Part shown: in pieces, positions 14,593-22,488 of the stretch
Position numbering within the stretch: position 1 is the first letter of the stretch
Layout of the letters: each line of letters opens with the position of its first letter
DNA from: JAEUMW01 sp039807745
GTDB lineage: Bacteria > Pseudomonadota > Gammaproteobacteria > Burkholderiales > JAEUMW01
Length of the DNA stretch: 29,410 bases
Reading direction: 5' to 3'
Assembly (NCBI GenBank): GCA_039807745.1
Contig: JBDHRV010000028.1
Span: 1 to 29,410, forward strand
Position numbers and translations under genes: made by a program
The notes under the pieces: generated by a model
Database searches by the model: none
What the model was told of the DNA's origin: nothing
What the model saw: the letters and a program-made list of their open reading frames with translations, nothing else

Positions 14593-15168
14593 ATGGATAA
14601 GCGTACTTTCCTCGCGGCCGGCGCATCGCTCGCCGCACTCTCCGTACTCTCGACCGGATGCACCACCACCGGCGGCGCGAGCGGCGATCCCGACGCCAGG
14701 CGCCGGACCATCAATGCCGATGTCGACAACGCCGTGTCCCGGTTGTACCGGGAGGCCGCAGGCTCGCAGGAACTGGTGGCCCGCTCGGCGGGCATGCTGG
14801 TCTTCCCATCCGTGGTGTCGGGCGGCTTCATCGTCGCCGGTTCGCACGGTCAGGGCGCGCTGCGCAAGGCCGGCAAGACGGCCGGTTACTACTCCATCAG
14901 CGCGGCATCGGTCGGCTTGACCGCTGGCGGCCAGTCGCGCGCGCTGTTCATCCTGTTCATGACCCCCGAGTCCTTGAAGAGGTTCGAGGCAAGCAGCGGC
15001 TGGACCGCCGGGGTCGATGCCAACGTCACCATGATTTCCCTCGGCGCCAACGCCCGGGTGAATACGCAGGACGTGCGGCAGGACGTCGTCGGCTTCGCGC
15101 TGAGCAATGCCGGGCTCATGGCCGATCTGAGCGTGAACGGGACCCGCATCAACCGCCTCGATCTCTGA
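14593..15168 (+). CDS. SYLF (YSC84-like) domain lipoprotein
   Basis: A 191-residue lipoprotein with a SYLF domain, a fold that binds phosphoinositides in eukaryotes and is probably lipid-binding in bacteria. The ATG at 14593 follows AAGGGG at 14581-14586. The N-terminus has a twin-basic Lys-Arg start, a hydrophobic stretch and the lipobox L-S-T-G-C (Cys23), followed by a threonine-rich linker. The mature part shows the family blocks: a helical segment with SRLYREAAGSQELVARSAGM, then LVFPSVVSGGFIVAGSHGQG, YYSISAASVGLTAGGQS, LFILFMTPESLKRFEAS, WTAGVDANVTMIS and a final GLMADLSVNGTRINRL. This corresponds to the BPSL1445-type proteins of betaproteobacteria, which are stress- or envelope-associated and immunogenic. 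It precedes the AsmA-like gene by 139 nt, and the two may share an envelope-lipid role. Confidence 0.88.
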   Translation: MDKRTFLAAGASLAALSVLSTGCTTTGGASGDPDARRRTINADVDNAVSRLYREAAGSQELVARSAGMLVFPSVVSGGFIVAGSHGQGALRKAGKTAGYYSISAASVGLTAGGQSRALFILFMTPESLKRFEASSGWTAGVDANVTMISLGANARVNTQDVRQDVVGFALSNAGLMADLSVNGTRINRLDL

Positions 15169-15307
15169 TCCTCCGGGCTGTTCTCGTCGGGCGCGGCGCT
15201 CGCGCCCGACCCATCGCCTCGCGTTCTCCCGGCGGCCGCTGCATACCGCTGCGCCTCGACCGCTTGCCAACGCGGTCTCGCCGTAGCGGTTGCGTGCTTC
15301 TGTCGCG

Positions 15308-18300
15308 ATGACGCGCGGGCGAGGGGCGCTGCTGGCCGTCGCCGGCATCCTCTTCATCTCGATCGTTGCGCTGGCGGCGTTCGTCCTCGCGGGCGTGACC
15401 GTCGACCTCTCGCGTTGGCGCGATGTCGCCGCCGGCCGTCTTGCCGCCGCGCTGGAGCGGCCGGTTCGCCTGCACGGTGCGCTCACGTTGACGCTCGGCC
15501 TCGATTCGAAGGTGCACGCGGGCGGTGTCGAGATTCCCAATGTCCCCGGGTTCTCGACCGGGGAGTTCGCGACACTCGGCGATGTCGACGTCCGTTTCGA
15601 TCTGCTGCAGGCAGTGCGCGGCTTCCTGCGGGTGAGCCGCGTCGAGGCCGACCGCGGCAGCGTGCGCTTGGAACGAAGCGCGGACGGACGCGCGAACTGG
15701 ACGAGCGCCCGATTGGCCCAATCATCCGCCGGCGCCATCCGCATCGATGAGATCGCGCTGCGCAACCTCGATCTCGAATACCTCGATGTCGGCGCAGCGA
15801 GACATCTTCATGCGGCAGTCGATGAGCTCTCGGCGAGCGGCCGCGCTGATCAGCCACTGCGCGTCCTGCTGCGCGCGCACACGGCAAGTGCGTCGCCGTA
15901 TGCGATCACGCTTACCGGAGACGCGCCCGAGAAACTGCTCGCGGCAAGCGCCCAGTGGCCGTTCGAGCTGGTGTTCGAGCATGCCGACAGCCATCTCTCG
16001 GCGCGTGGCATGGTCGCCGCGGGAGCGCAGCGCATCGAGATCTCCGCGTTGCGAGGTCGAGCGGCGGGGGCGGAGGCATCGGGACAGCTCGTGGCGGATC
16101 TGCGCGGCGCGCGCACTCGGCTGCGCGGCGCCCTGGCGGTTGCCCGGCTGGACCTGGGGCCTCTTTTCGGGGGCGGCGGCACGCGCACCCCCGAGAGCTT
16201 CGAGCGGCTGTTCGTGCGCGATCTGATGCCGCTCGATCTCGATATCGACGTGAGCATGGGCGAGTTGTCGGGCGTGCCGGGTGATCTGCGTGACGTGACG
16301 CTGGAACTGCGCGTCGACGGCGGCCGCGTGCATGTGCCGATGCGCGGGGTGTGGGCCGGTGTCCCGCTCTCCGGCGAACTCGATCTCGACGGCGCGGCTG
16401 CCGTCCCCACGCTCGCCCTCCGGCTCGAGGCGCGCGACACGGCGCTGCGCGACCTGCCACGGGGCCTCGTCGACACGCCTGCCGTGAGCGGTGAGTTGGG
16501 ACACGTCACACTGCGCGCCGACGGTCGCGGCGAGACGGTCGGTGCGCTGGCCGGCGCGCTCGATCTCACGCTGTCGGCGGCGGCGAGATTGCGTTTCGAC
16601 CGGGGCGCCGGAGTACCGCCACTCGCTCTCACCCTCGATGCGGTCGACCTGTCGGCGCGCCGCGGCGAGCGCCTGCACGGCAGTGGGCGCGGCACACTGC
16701 AGGGCGAGCGCATGACGCTCGCGTTCCGGGCAGGCACGCTGTCCGACATGGTGGCGCATCGCGCGATGCCGCTCGAACTCGATCTCACCGCCGCCCGCGC
16801 GAAGCTGAGCGCTTCCGGCACGATTGCCTTTCCCGGCACGCCGGAAGCGACCGACCTCGCCTTCGACCTTCGGGCACCGCGCGTGGGGGATCTCGCACGC
16901 TGGCTTCCCGTCGCGTCCGGCGCCAAGCTCGCGCTCGACGCGCGCGGCCGTCTGCGGACCGAGCGCGATGCGTGGCGCCTCGACGGTGCGACGGTGAAGC
17001 TCGGCCGCAGCACGCTGACCGCGAACGTGCGTCGTACGCGCATCGGAGGACGCGAGATCACCGCGGCGCTCGTGCGCAGCCCGCTCATCGACGTGCCGCA
17101 GCTCGCGACGTTGCGCGCGAAAGGGGGCGCGAGCATCGACGCGCCGCTGCTTCCCAGCGGCATCGAGCTCACGGACGCGGACATCGATCTGCGGCTGGAC
17201 CGCGTCGCACTCGGCCGCTTCGATCTCGTCGACTTCGAGCTTCCCGCGAAGGTCCGCGAAGGGCGTCTCCTGCCATCACCCATCGCCGCGACGCTCGCCG
17301 GCACGCCGTTCGCGGGGCGCGTCGCGCTCGACCTGCGCGGCGTGGCACCGGATGCGACGATCGATGTCTCGGCGCGTGCCATCGACGTCGGCGGGCTGCT
17401 GCGCGGGCTGCGCATCGCGCAAGACATCGATGGTCGTGCGGACGCGCTCGACGTTGCGTTGCGCGCGCAGGGCAGCACCCTGCGCGAACTGGCGCAGCAG
17501 TCCTCCATCGAGGCACGCCTCACCGGCGGCAGCGTCGCGGTGCGCCGAGCGACTGGGGAGGACCCCGTCGCGGAGATCGGCATACGCGAAGCGACTGTCG
17601 TTGCACCGCCGGGGCAGCGCCTTCGACTTCACGCGGACGGTACGCTCGACGCGACGCCGCTCGTGATCGACGCCGCGGCGGGAACGTTGTCGGACTTCGC
17701 GCGCGATGCGCGCGTGCCGCTCGCCGTGACCGCGAATGCCGGGACCACTCACCTGAGCCTCGAAGGCGAGGTCGATCTCCCGCCAGGACGCGGCGGGCAG
17801 CTCGTCATGGCAATGGGCGGCGAGCGCCTCGATGCGCTCAACGCACTCGCGCGTGCGGAGCTTCCTCCGTGGGGTCCGTGGTCGATGCGCGGTCCGATCC
17901 GGGTCACCCCGACCGGCTACGCGGTGCGGGATCTCGTGGTGAGCGCGGGCGCGAGCCGGCTCGATGGCACCGGCGAGCTCGACCTGAGCGGTCCGCGTCC
18001 GCGTCTCGACGTGCAGGTGACGGCTACCGACATCCAGCTCGACGACTTCCCGCTGCCGGAACGCCTGACCGAAGACGCGCGGCCGACCCTCACCGCGCAA
18101 AGCGTGCGCGCCACCACGCGGGCGCTGGCACGGCGGACCGAGCGTCTCATGAGCGTGCGGTTTCTGCGCCGGCTCGATGCCTACATCGACGTGGTCGTGA
18201 AGCAGGTGTACTCGGGGACCGACCGCCTCGCCGACGGCGCGCTGCGCGTGCAGGTGAACGACGGGCGACTCCACCTCGGGCCGGCGCTGGTCAATGTGCC

Positions 18301-18979
18301 CGGCGGCACCCTGCGCCTGTCGATCGCGTACGACCCGACGGCGCCCGTGGTGGACTTCAAGGCAGGCGCCTACATCGAGCGCTTCGACTATGGCGTTCTC
18401 GCGCGCCGCCTGCATCAGGCCGAGGGCGTGCGTGGCCTCTTCAGCGGGCGAGTCGAGCTTGCCGGTCAGGCGCCGTCGCTCGATCAGATCATGCTCTACG
18501 CCGACGGCCAGATCGATTTCGCCGTGTGGCCCGAGGACGTTCGCGGCGGCATCTTCAACCTGTGGTCGGTCAACCTGTTGCTTGCCGTGCTGCCCGTGAT
18601 CGATCCCGGCGGTGAATCGCACGTCAACTGCATCGTCGGCCGCTTCGACCTGGACGACGGCATCGTGTCCGACGACAAGATCCTGATCGACACCACCCGC
18701 GTGCGCGTGCGCGGCGCGGGTAGCGCGAATCTGAGAACGGAGGCGCTCGATTTCGTGTTCCGGCCGCAGGCGAAGGGTCTCGCGCTGTTTCGGCTGCAGA
18801 ACCCGCTGCGCGTCACCGGCACCCTCACCGACTACAACATCGGCATCGATCGGCGCGACCTTCCGGAATCGATTCTGCGCATGCTCGCCTCGCCGATCGT
18901 CGTGCCGTGGCAGCGGCTCACCCAGGGTCCGCTGCCGCGCGATGGCGCGGACGTGTGCACCGATCCGCTGCGGGAGTAG
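15308..18979 (+). CDS. AsmA-family envelope protein
   Basis: A 1223-residue protein anchored in the inner membrane by one N-terminal helix (about residues 7-30), with a very large periplasmic beta-rich body. AsmA-family members are bridge-like proteins linked to phospholipid transport and outer-membrane assembly. After the anchor comes the AsmA start region (VDLSRWRDVAAGRLAAALERPVRLHG pattern, residues 31-56 approximately), and the body ends in the AsmA-like C-terminal module around residues 1000-1190, with VNDGRLHLGPALVNVPGG, GLFSGRVELAG, GGIFNLWSVNLLLAVLP and DFVFRPQAKGLALF. ATG 15308 is preferred over the TTG at 15290; neither has a convincing Shine-Dalgarno. The protein is long relative to AsmA itself, closer to TamB/YhdP-like members. 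Its last codons are duplicated at 22452-22481. Confidence 0.87.
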   Translation: MTRGRGALLAVAGILFISIVALAAFVLAGVTVDLSRWRDVAAGRLAAALERPVRLHGALTLTLGLDSKVHAGGVEIPNVPGFSTGEFATLGDVDVRFDLLQAVRGFLRVSRVEADRGSVRLERSADGRANWTSARLAQSSAGAIRIDEIALRNLDLEYLDVGAARHLHAAVDELSASGRADQPLRVLLRAHTASASPYAITLTGDAPEKLLAASAQWPFELVFEHADSHLSARGMVAAGAQRIEISALRGRAAGAEASGQLVADLRGARTRLRGALAVARLDLGPLFGGGGTRTPESFERLFVRDLMPLDLDIDVSMGELSGVPGDLRDVTLELRVDGGRVHVPMRGVWAGVPLSGELDLDGAAAVPTLALRLEARDTALRDLPRGLVDTPAVSGELGHVTLRADGRGETVGALAGALDLTLSAAARLRFDRGAGVPPLALTLDAVDLSARRGERLHGSGRGTLQGERMTLAFRAGTLSDMVAHRAMPLELDLTAARAKLSASGTIAFPGTPEATDLAFDLRAPRVGDLARWLPVASGAKLALDARGRLRTERDAWRLDGATVKLGRSTLTANVRRTRIGGREITAALVRSPLIDVPQLATLRAKGGASIDAPLLPSGIELTDADIDLRLDRVALGRFDLVDFELPAKVREGRLLPSPIAATLAGTPFAGRVALDLRGVAPDATIDVSARAIDVGGLLRGLRIAQDIDGRADALDVALRAQGSTLRELAQQSSIEARLTGGSVAVRRATGEDPVAEIGIREATVVAPPGQRLRLHADGTLDATPLVIDAAAGTLSDFARDARVPLAVTANAGTTHLSLEGEVDLPPGRGGQLVMAMGGERLDALNALARAELPPWGPWSMRGPIRVTPTGYAVRDLVVSAGASRLDGTGELDLSGPRPRLDVQVTATDIQLDDFPLPERLTEDARPTLTAQSVRATTRALARRTERLMSVRFLRRLDAYIDVVVKQVYSGTDRLADGALRVQVNDGRLHLGPALVNVPGGTLRLSIAYDPTAPVVDFKAGAYIERFDYGVLARRLHQAEGVRGLFSGRVELAGQAPSLDQIMLYADGQIDFAVWPEDVRGGIFNLWSVNLLLAVLPVIDPGGESHVNCIVGRFDLDDGIVSDDKILIDTTRVRVRGAGSANLRTEALDFVFRPQAKGLALFRLQNPLRVTGTLTDYNIGIDRRDLPESILRMLASPIVVPWQRLTQGPLPRDGADVCTDPLRE
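18946..18975 (+). repeat. direct repeat, left copy (AsmA 3' end)
   Basis: 30 nt at the very end of the AsmA-like gene, matching 22452-22481 at 28 of 30 positions in the same orientation. It encodes A-D-V-C-T-D-P-L-R just before the last Glu codon and the stop. Confidence 0.75.
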
Positions 18980-19190
18980 GTCGGCTCGATCCCACGCGCG
19001 CGGGCGCTTAGCACCAAATCAGGGCAACTCCCGCAGGAACGATTCCCACTGGTCCATGTGGATTCTGATAGGCTTATTCTATCGACCGCGTAGCCTGTAT
19101 CGACACCAAAGTTGTCGGTAGCGCCACTGCACAGTAGTTCGTTCTCCAGCGAACATGTCGCTTCATTGACAACCACTCAAGGAGAGATTC
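18980..19190. other. leader region of the isochorismatase-like gene
   Basis: This 211-nt, AT-richer gap holds a TATTCT -10-like hexamer at 19075-19080 without a clear -35, and a 5-bp inverted repeat GATAG/CTATC (19067-19071 and 19079-19083) around it. No gene was seen in it. Confidence 0.35.
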
Positions 19191-19736
19191 ATGAAGAAGT
19201 GCGGCATTATTGTCGTCGATCTGCAAAACGAGTATCTGCCAAACGGCAAACTGCCACTTTCCGGAATCGAGGCAGCCGCCGCAAATGCGGCCCGTGTGAT
19301 CGCCGATTCACGGAGCAAGGGAATACCGGTTTTTCATATCCGTCATGAGTTCGCCAATGGCGAAGCGCCTGTGTTTACGCCGGGCACTGATGGCGTGAAG
19401 ATTCAATCCGTAGTCGCACCTGACGGTGACGAACCGGTCATTGTCAAGCACCACATTAACTCTTTTCGTGAAACAGACCTCAAGCAACAGCTTGACGCTC
19501 GAGGAGTGGAGGAGGTGGTCGTCGTTGGCGCAATGAGCCACATGTGTGTCGATGCAGTCGTGCGCGCCGCAGCGGACCAAGGTTACCCAGTTACTGTGCT
19601 ACATGATGCCTGCGCTACGCTGGATCTCACTTTCGACGGCGTGACCGTACCTGCGGCACAGGTGCATGCCGCGATGATGGCTGCATTCGCATTCGGCTAT
19701 GGAACTGTCAAGTCTACAGACGAATACCTAGCTTAG
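19191..19736 (+). CDS. isochorismatase-family cysteine hydrolase
   Basis: A 181-residue cytosolic hydrolase of the isochorismatase-like superfamily, which includes nicotinamidases, N-carbamoyl amidases and isochorismatases. The ATG follows AAGGAG at 19179-19184. The catalytic triad is complete: Asp10 in VVDLQNEY, Lys86 in VIVKHHINSF and Cys119 in GAMSHMCVDAVVR. The usual cis-peptide region (G-A-M-S-H before Cys) is present. The substrate is not clear; the Asn-Glu after the first Asp and the lack of nicotinamidase metal ligands point to the general amidohydrolase branch. Hand counts of a few lines give roughly 45-65 percent GC, below most flanking genes, which suggests recent acquisition. It stands alone, with its own leader of about 210 nt, and converges on the esterase gene. 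Confidence 0.9.
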   Translation: MKKCGIIVVDLQNEYLPNGKLPLSGIEAAAANAARVIADSRSKGIPVFHIRHEFANGEAPVFTPGTDGVKIQSVVAPDGDEPVIVKHHINSFRETDLKQQLDARGVEEVVVVGAMSHMCVDAVVRAAADQGYPVTVLHDACATLDLTFDGVTVPAAQVHAAMMAAFAFGYGTVKSTDEYLA

Positions 19737-19827
19737 CCGCCCCTCTCGGGTAACGGCAACTGTCACTCCGGGCAAACCTTTTCTTCGAATATGGCCGCGA
19801 CGCACGCACGCCGACCTCCGGTAACCG

Positions 19828-20745
19828 CTACCGCAGCGCGTGGCGCCGGAAGAACGCGAGCAGCAAGTCGTTGGCGTCGATCGCCTCGGACGGTGTGTCG
19901 CCACCGGCGCCACCCGGCAAGCCACCGGGCCAGGCATGCCCACCGTCGTCGGTCACGTAGAGATCGAGCACGGCTCGATTGGAACAGCGCCGCCATGTGG
20001 TTCGCTCGTACAGCCCCGACTTGATGCGCACGATGGGCGGTGTTTCGCAGGCGTCGATGGCCACCCAGCTCGCCATCACCGATGCCAGCGACGGGAACGT
20101 CACGCCCGCGAGACCGATACCCTGGCCACCGTCGATCGGCACGTTCGCATCGAGCCTGGAGTGCATGTGCAGCACCGGCACCGCGTGCGCAGGGGCACAC
20201 GAGTCGACCATCATCGCGGCCGCATTGGCCGCGATGGCCGCGATGCGCTCCGGCAGCTCGCAGGCCAGGCGGTACGCGAGCATGCCGCCGTTGGAATGGC
20301 CCGCGGCGTAGACGCGCTTGGGATCGATCCGGTAGTTGGCCGTCAGATGCGCGATCAGCTGGCGCATGAACTCGACGTCGTCGATATCGGCGGCGACGGC
20401 GTGGCCGCAACAGCCGCCGCCGTTCCAGGTCCGAAGGCCGAGCGCGCCGGCCGTGCCGTCCGGATACACCACCGCCACCTGTGCAGCGTCGGTTTTTTGC
20501 GTGAGGCCGGATGTCGCTTCGAACTGCGCGCCGCTGCCGCCGCCGCCATGCAGCGCGATCACCAACGGTACGGGTGCCTTGCTGTCGTAGTAGGTCGGTG
20601 GCAGGTTGAGCGTGAACGAACGCTCGGAATCGCCAACCAGGATCGTCTGATCGAACCGGTAGACGCGTGGCTCGAAATACGGCACGGCGACGGCAAGCGT
20701 GGTGATGGCGAGGAGCGCCGCCGCGATGGTGAATGTTTTCGTCAT
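19828..20745 (-). CDS. secreted LpqC / polyhydroxybutyrate-depolymerase-like esterase
   Basis: A 305-residue alpha/beta-hydrolase of the LpqC family, which covers PHB depolymerases, feruloyl and acetylxylan esterases. The ATG (complement of 20743-20745) follows a GAGGAAC ribosome site. An N-terminal signal peptide of about 20 residues predicts export. Catalytic elements: oxyanion loop LHGGGGSG (residues 65-72), nucleophile Ser151 in GHSNGG, Asp199 in HSRLDANVP and His270 in DDGGHAWPGG. A Cys-Cys pair at 112-113 and other cysteines suggest disulfides. There is no carbohydrate- or PHB-binding module, so the enzyme probably acts on small or soluble esters. It converges on the isochorismatase-like gene with 91 nt between stops, in which no strong terminator was found. 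Confidence 0.87.
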   Translation of the reverse strand: MTKTFTIAAALLAITTLAVAVPYFEPRVYRFDQTILVGDSERSFTLNLPPTYYDSKAPVPLVIALHGGGGSGAQFEATSGLTQKTDAAQVAVVYPDGTAGALGLRTWNGGGCCGHAVAADIDDVEFMRQLIAHLTANYRIDPKRVYAAGHSNGGMLAYRLACELPERIAAIAANAAAMMVDSCAPAHAVPVLHMHSRLDANVPIDGGQGIGLAGVTFPSLASVMASWVAIDACETPPIVRIKSGLYERTTWRRCSNRAVLDLYVTDDGGHAWPGGLPGGAGGDTPSEAIDANDLLLAFFRRHALR

Positions 20746-21229
20746 GATGTTCCTCGCTGGTAGGTCGCCGTTGACGTCACGATCGCGGAAAAGCCAAGCT
20801 GGGTAAATCCGACAGGAGACCTACTCCGGTCGAGCGAGTCGGGAGAAGACTCTTTCGCCGGCGGCCAACTTCTGATCGCGATGGCGCGCGAACGGGGAGG
20901 GTGAGGGAACGTACCGCTGCGATCTGCCGCGACCGGCGATCGCGGTGCGCTCACTCCCTCACGGGCGGTGCGGAAAGAGCGCTTGGTGCGCGACGGAGCG
21001 CGAGATCGTCAGGGATCGGCGGACGGCTGCGATTGGTCGTTGTCCTGGAAAAACGTCTACTCGGTAGCTTGCTGCCTCCACGTGGGTTCGCGAATTTCTC
21101 CGCCTGCGTTTCGCTTGCCTCGACTGGTGTTTGATCCTAGGATGCCGACGAGATGTCGATTGTCACGCATCGGCGCATCGATCTCACGCGAACGACGCCG
21201 TTAGCTGTATCTGCAGTGAGGAGAACAGG
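20746..21229. other. 484-nt intergenic region
   Basis: It lies between the divergent esterase and cupin genes. It holds a promoter candidate for the cupin gene, and an 8-bp inverted repeat (20901-20908 with 20955-20962) separated by 46 nt. Short frames on both strands show no recognisable product. No mobile-element remnant was recognised. Confidence 0.5.
21115..21143 (+). promoter_or_regulatory. candidate promoter of the cupin gene
   Basis: TTGCCT at 21115-21120 (4 of 6) and TAGGAT at 21138-21143 (4 of 6) are separated by exactly 17 nt and lie 87 nt before the start codon. Confidence 0.35.
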
Positions 21230-21652
21230 ATGAAGATTCGCACGTCCGCATCGGCACTGACGCTCGCCATGCTTTCTGTCACTGCCACGCCAGCCGTTCT
21301 TGCTGCTGGACCGGAAACCCAGCGTGAAACCATCGCGCCGGCGTTCAAGGAGGCGATTGCGAACGTTCCGGGCAAGACGATGACCGCGCTGATCGTCGAC
21401 TATCCGCCAGGCGGCAAAACGCCGCCGCATCGCCACGGCTCGGCTTTCGTCGTCGGGTATGTGCTGTCCGGGGCCATCCGAAGCAAGATCGACAACGATG
21501 AGGAGCGCGTTTACCGCGCGGGCGAGCACTGGACGGAGAAACCCGGCGCACACCATAGGGTGAGTGAGAACGCGAGTGACACTGAGCCCGCGAAGTTGCT
21601 TGCGATCTTCGTCGCGGATGCGAAGGAGAAGAATCTCGTCACCTTCGACTAG
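21230..21652 (+). CDS. periplasmic cupin-domain protein
   Basis: A 140-residue exported single-domain cupin. The ATG at 21230 follows GAGGAG at 21218-21223. A signal peptide of about 26 residues ends in A-V-L-A before Ala-Gly-Pro. Cupin motif 1 is recognisable as GGKTPPHRHGSAFVVGYVLSG (H-x-H near residues 66-68), but the glutamate that usually follows the two histidines is absent. Motif 2 is PGAHHRVSENAS, which supplies the third histidine. A three-His metal site is therefore possible. Family members of this size are often annotated as putative quercetin-dioxygenase-like or stress cupins; the actual reaction is unknown. It precedes the epimerase-like gene by 61 nt on the same strand and the two may form an operon. 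Confidence 0.8.
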   Translation: MKIRTSASALTLAMLSVTATPAVLAAGPETQRETIAPAFKEAIANVPGKTMTALIVDYPPGGKTPPHRHGSAFVVGYVLSGAIRSKIDNDEERVYRAGEHWTEKPGAHHRVSENASDTEPAKLLAIFVADAKEKNLVTFD

Positions 21653-21713
21653 AAATGAAAGCTGCAGCGACGCGCAGCGAACTCCTGACTCAGGACACCA
21701 GGAGGTTCGAGTC

Positions 21714-22442
21714 ATGAACAGATGTCTTTTCCTTGCTGGCGCCTCCGGTGCGATCGGCCGCCGCCTCGCACCGCTTCTCGTCGCGGACGGATGGCGGGTA
21801 GTCGGCACCACGCGGTTCGCAAACAAGGCGCCCATGCTGCGCGAGATGAACGTCGAGCCCGTCGTCGTGGATGTCTTCGACGCCGATGCACTGCGCGACA
21901 TCCTGACAAAGCTGCAGCCGGAGATCGTGATCCATCAGCTGACCGACCTGCCGCCCGGTCTCGATCCGGACAAGATGGCCGCAGCACTGGTGCGCAATGC
22001 GCGCATCCGAGACGAAGGCACGCGCAATCTCGTATCGGCCGCCGTCCAGGCCGGGGCCAGGCGGATGATCGCCCAGAGCATCGCGTTCCTGTACGCGGAC
22101 GGGCCGTTACCCCACAGCGAGGATGATCCCCTGATCGCCGATTCGGACCCGGTTCTCGGCGGAACCGTACGGGGTGTGGTAAGCCTCGAGCGGCAAGTGC
22201 TCGATGCGCCGCTCGACGGGATCGTACTGCGCTACGGGTTGCTCCACGGTCCCGGCACGGGCTTCGACGCTGCCGCAGGTCCAGGGTCCGTGCACGTCGA
22301 CGCCGCTGCGAAAGCCGCCGAGCTTGCGGTCACCCGAGCGGTGCCGGGTATTTACAACGTCACTGAGACGGACGGATCGGTTTCGAGCGAGAAGGCCATA
22401 CGGATGCTCGGCTGGGACGCGGCTTGGAGAGTCGGTCGCTGA
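21714..22442 (+). CDS. NAD(P)-binding epimerase/dehydratase-like protein
   Basis: A 242-residue Rossmann-fold protein of the extended SDR superfamily. The ATG at 21714 follows AGGAGG at 21700-21705. The dinucleotide motif is GASGAIG (residues 9-15), followed by an Asp at the end of the fourth strand (VVVDVFDADAL). The region that should hold Tyr-x-x-x-Lys reads VRGVVSLERQV and lacks both residues, and the C-terminal substrate domain is short, so classic epimerase chemistry is unlikely. A serine at QSIAFLYA corresponds to the usual catalytic-Ser strand. It may be an atypical SDR with regulatory or NADPH-dependent reductase function. Its stop is followed after 9 nt by the orphan AsmA-end repeat. 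Confidence 0.82.
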   Translation: MNRCLFLAGASGAIGRRLAPLLVADGWRVVGTTRFANKAPMLREMNVEPVVVDVFDADALRDILTKLQPEIVIHQLTDLPPGLDPDKMAAALVRNARIRDEGTRNLVSAAVQAGARRMIAQSIAFLYADGPLPHSEDDPLIADSDPVLGGTVRGVVSLERQVLDAPLDGIVLRYGLLHGPGTGFDAAAGPGSVHVDAAAKAAELAVTRAVPGIYNVTETDGSVSSEKAIRMLGWDAAWRVGR

Positions 22443-22451
22443 CGCCAGCGC

Positions 22452-22481
22452 CGCGGACGTGTGCACCGACCCGCTGCGCGA
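22452..22481 (+). repeat. direct repeat, right copy (orphan AsmA C-terminal fragment)
   Basis: 28 of 30 nt identical to 18946-18975, same orientation. Read in frame it still encodes A-D-V-C-T-D-P-L-R-E; both mismatches, and the next one (GAG against GAA), are at third codon positions. No gene body precedes it; it sits in the 46-nt gap between the epimerase-like stop and the hydrolase stop. Confidence 0.75.
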
Positions 22482-22488
22482 ACGACCT

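Noticed and set aside
20901..20962. 8-bp inverted repeat (GTGAGGGA with TCCCTCAC) 46 nt apart
   Set aside because: Too short and too widely spaced to claim an IS end or terminator; no transposase fragment lies between.
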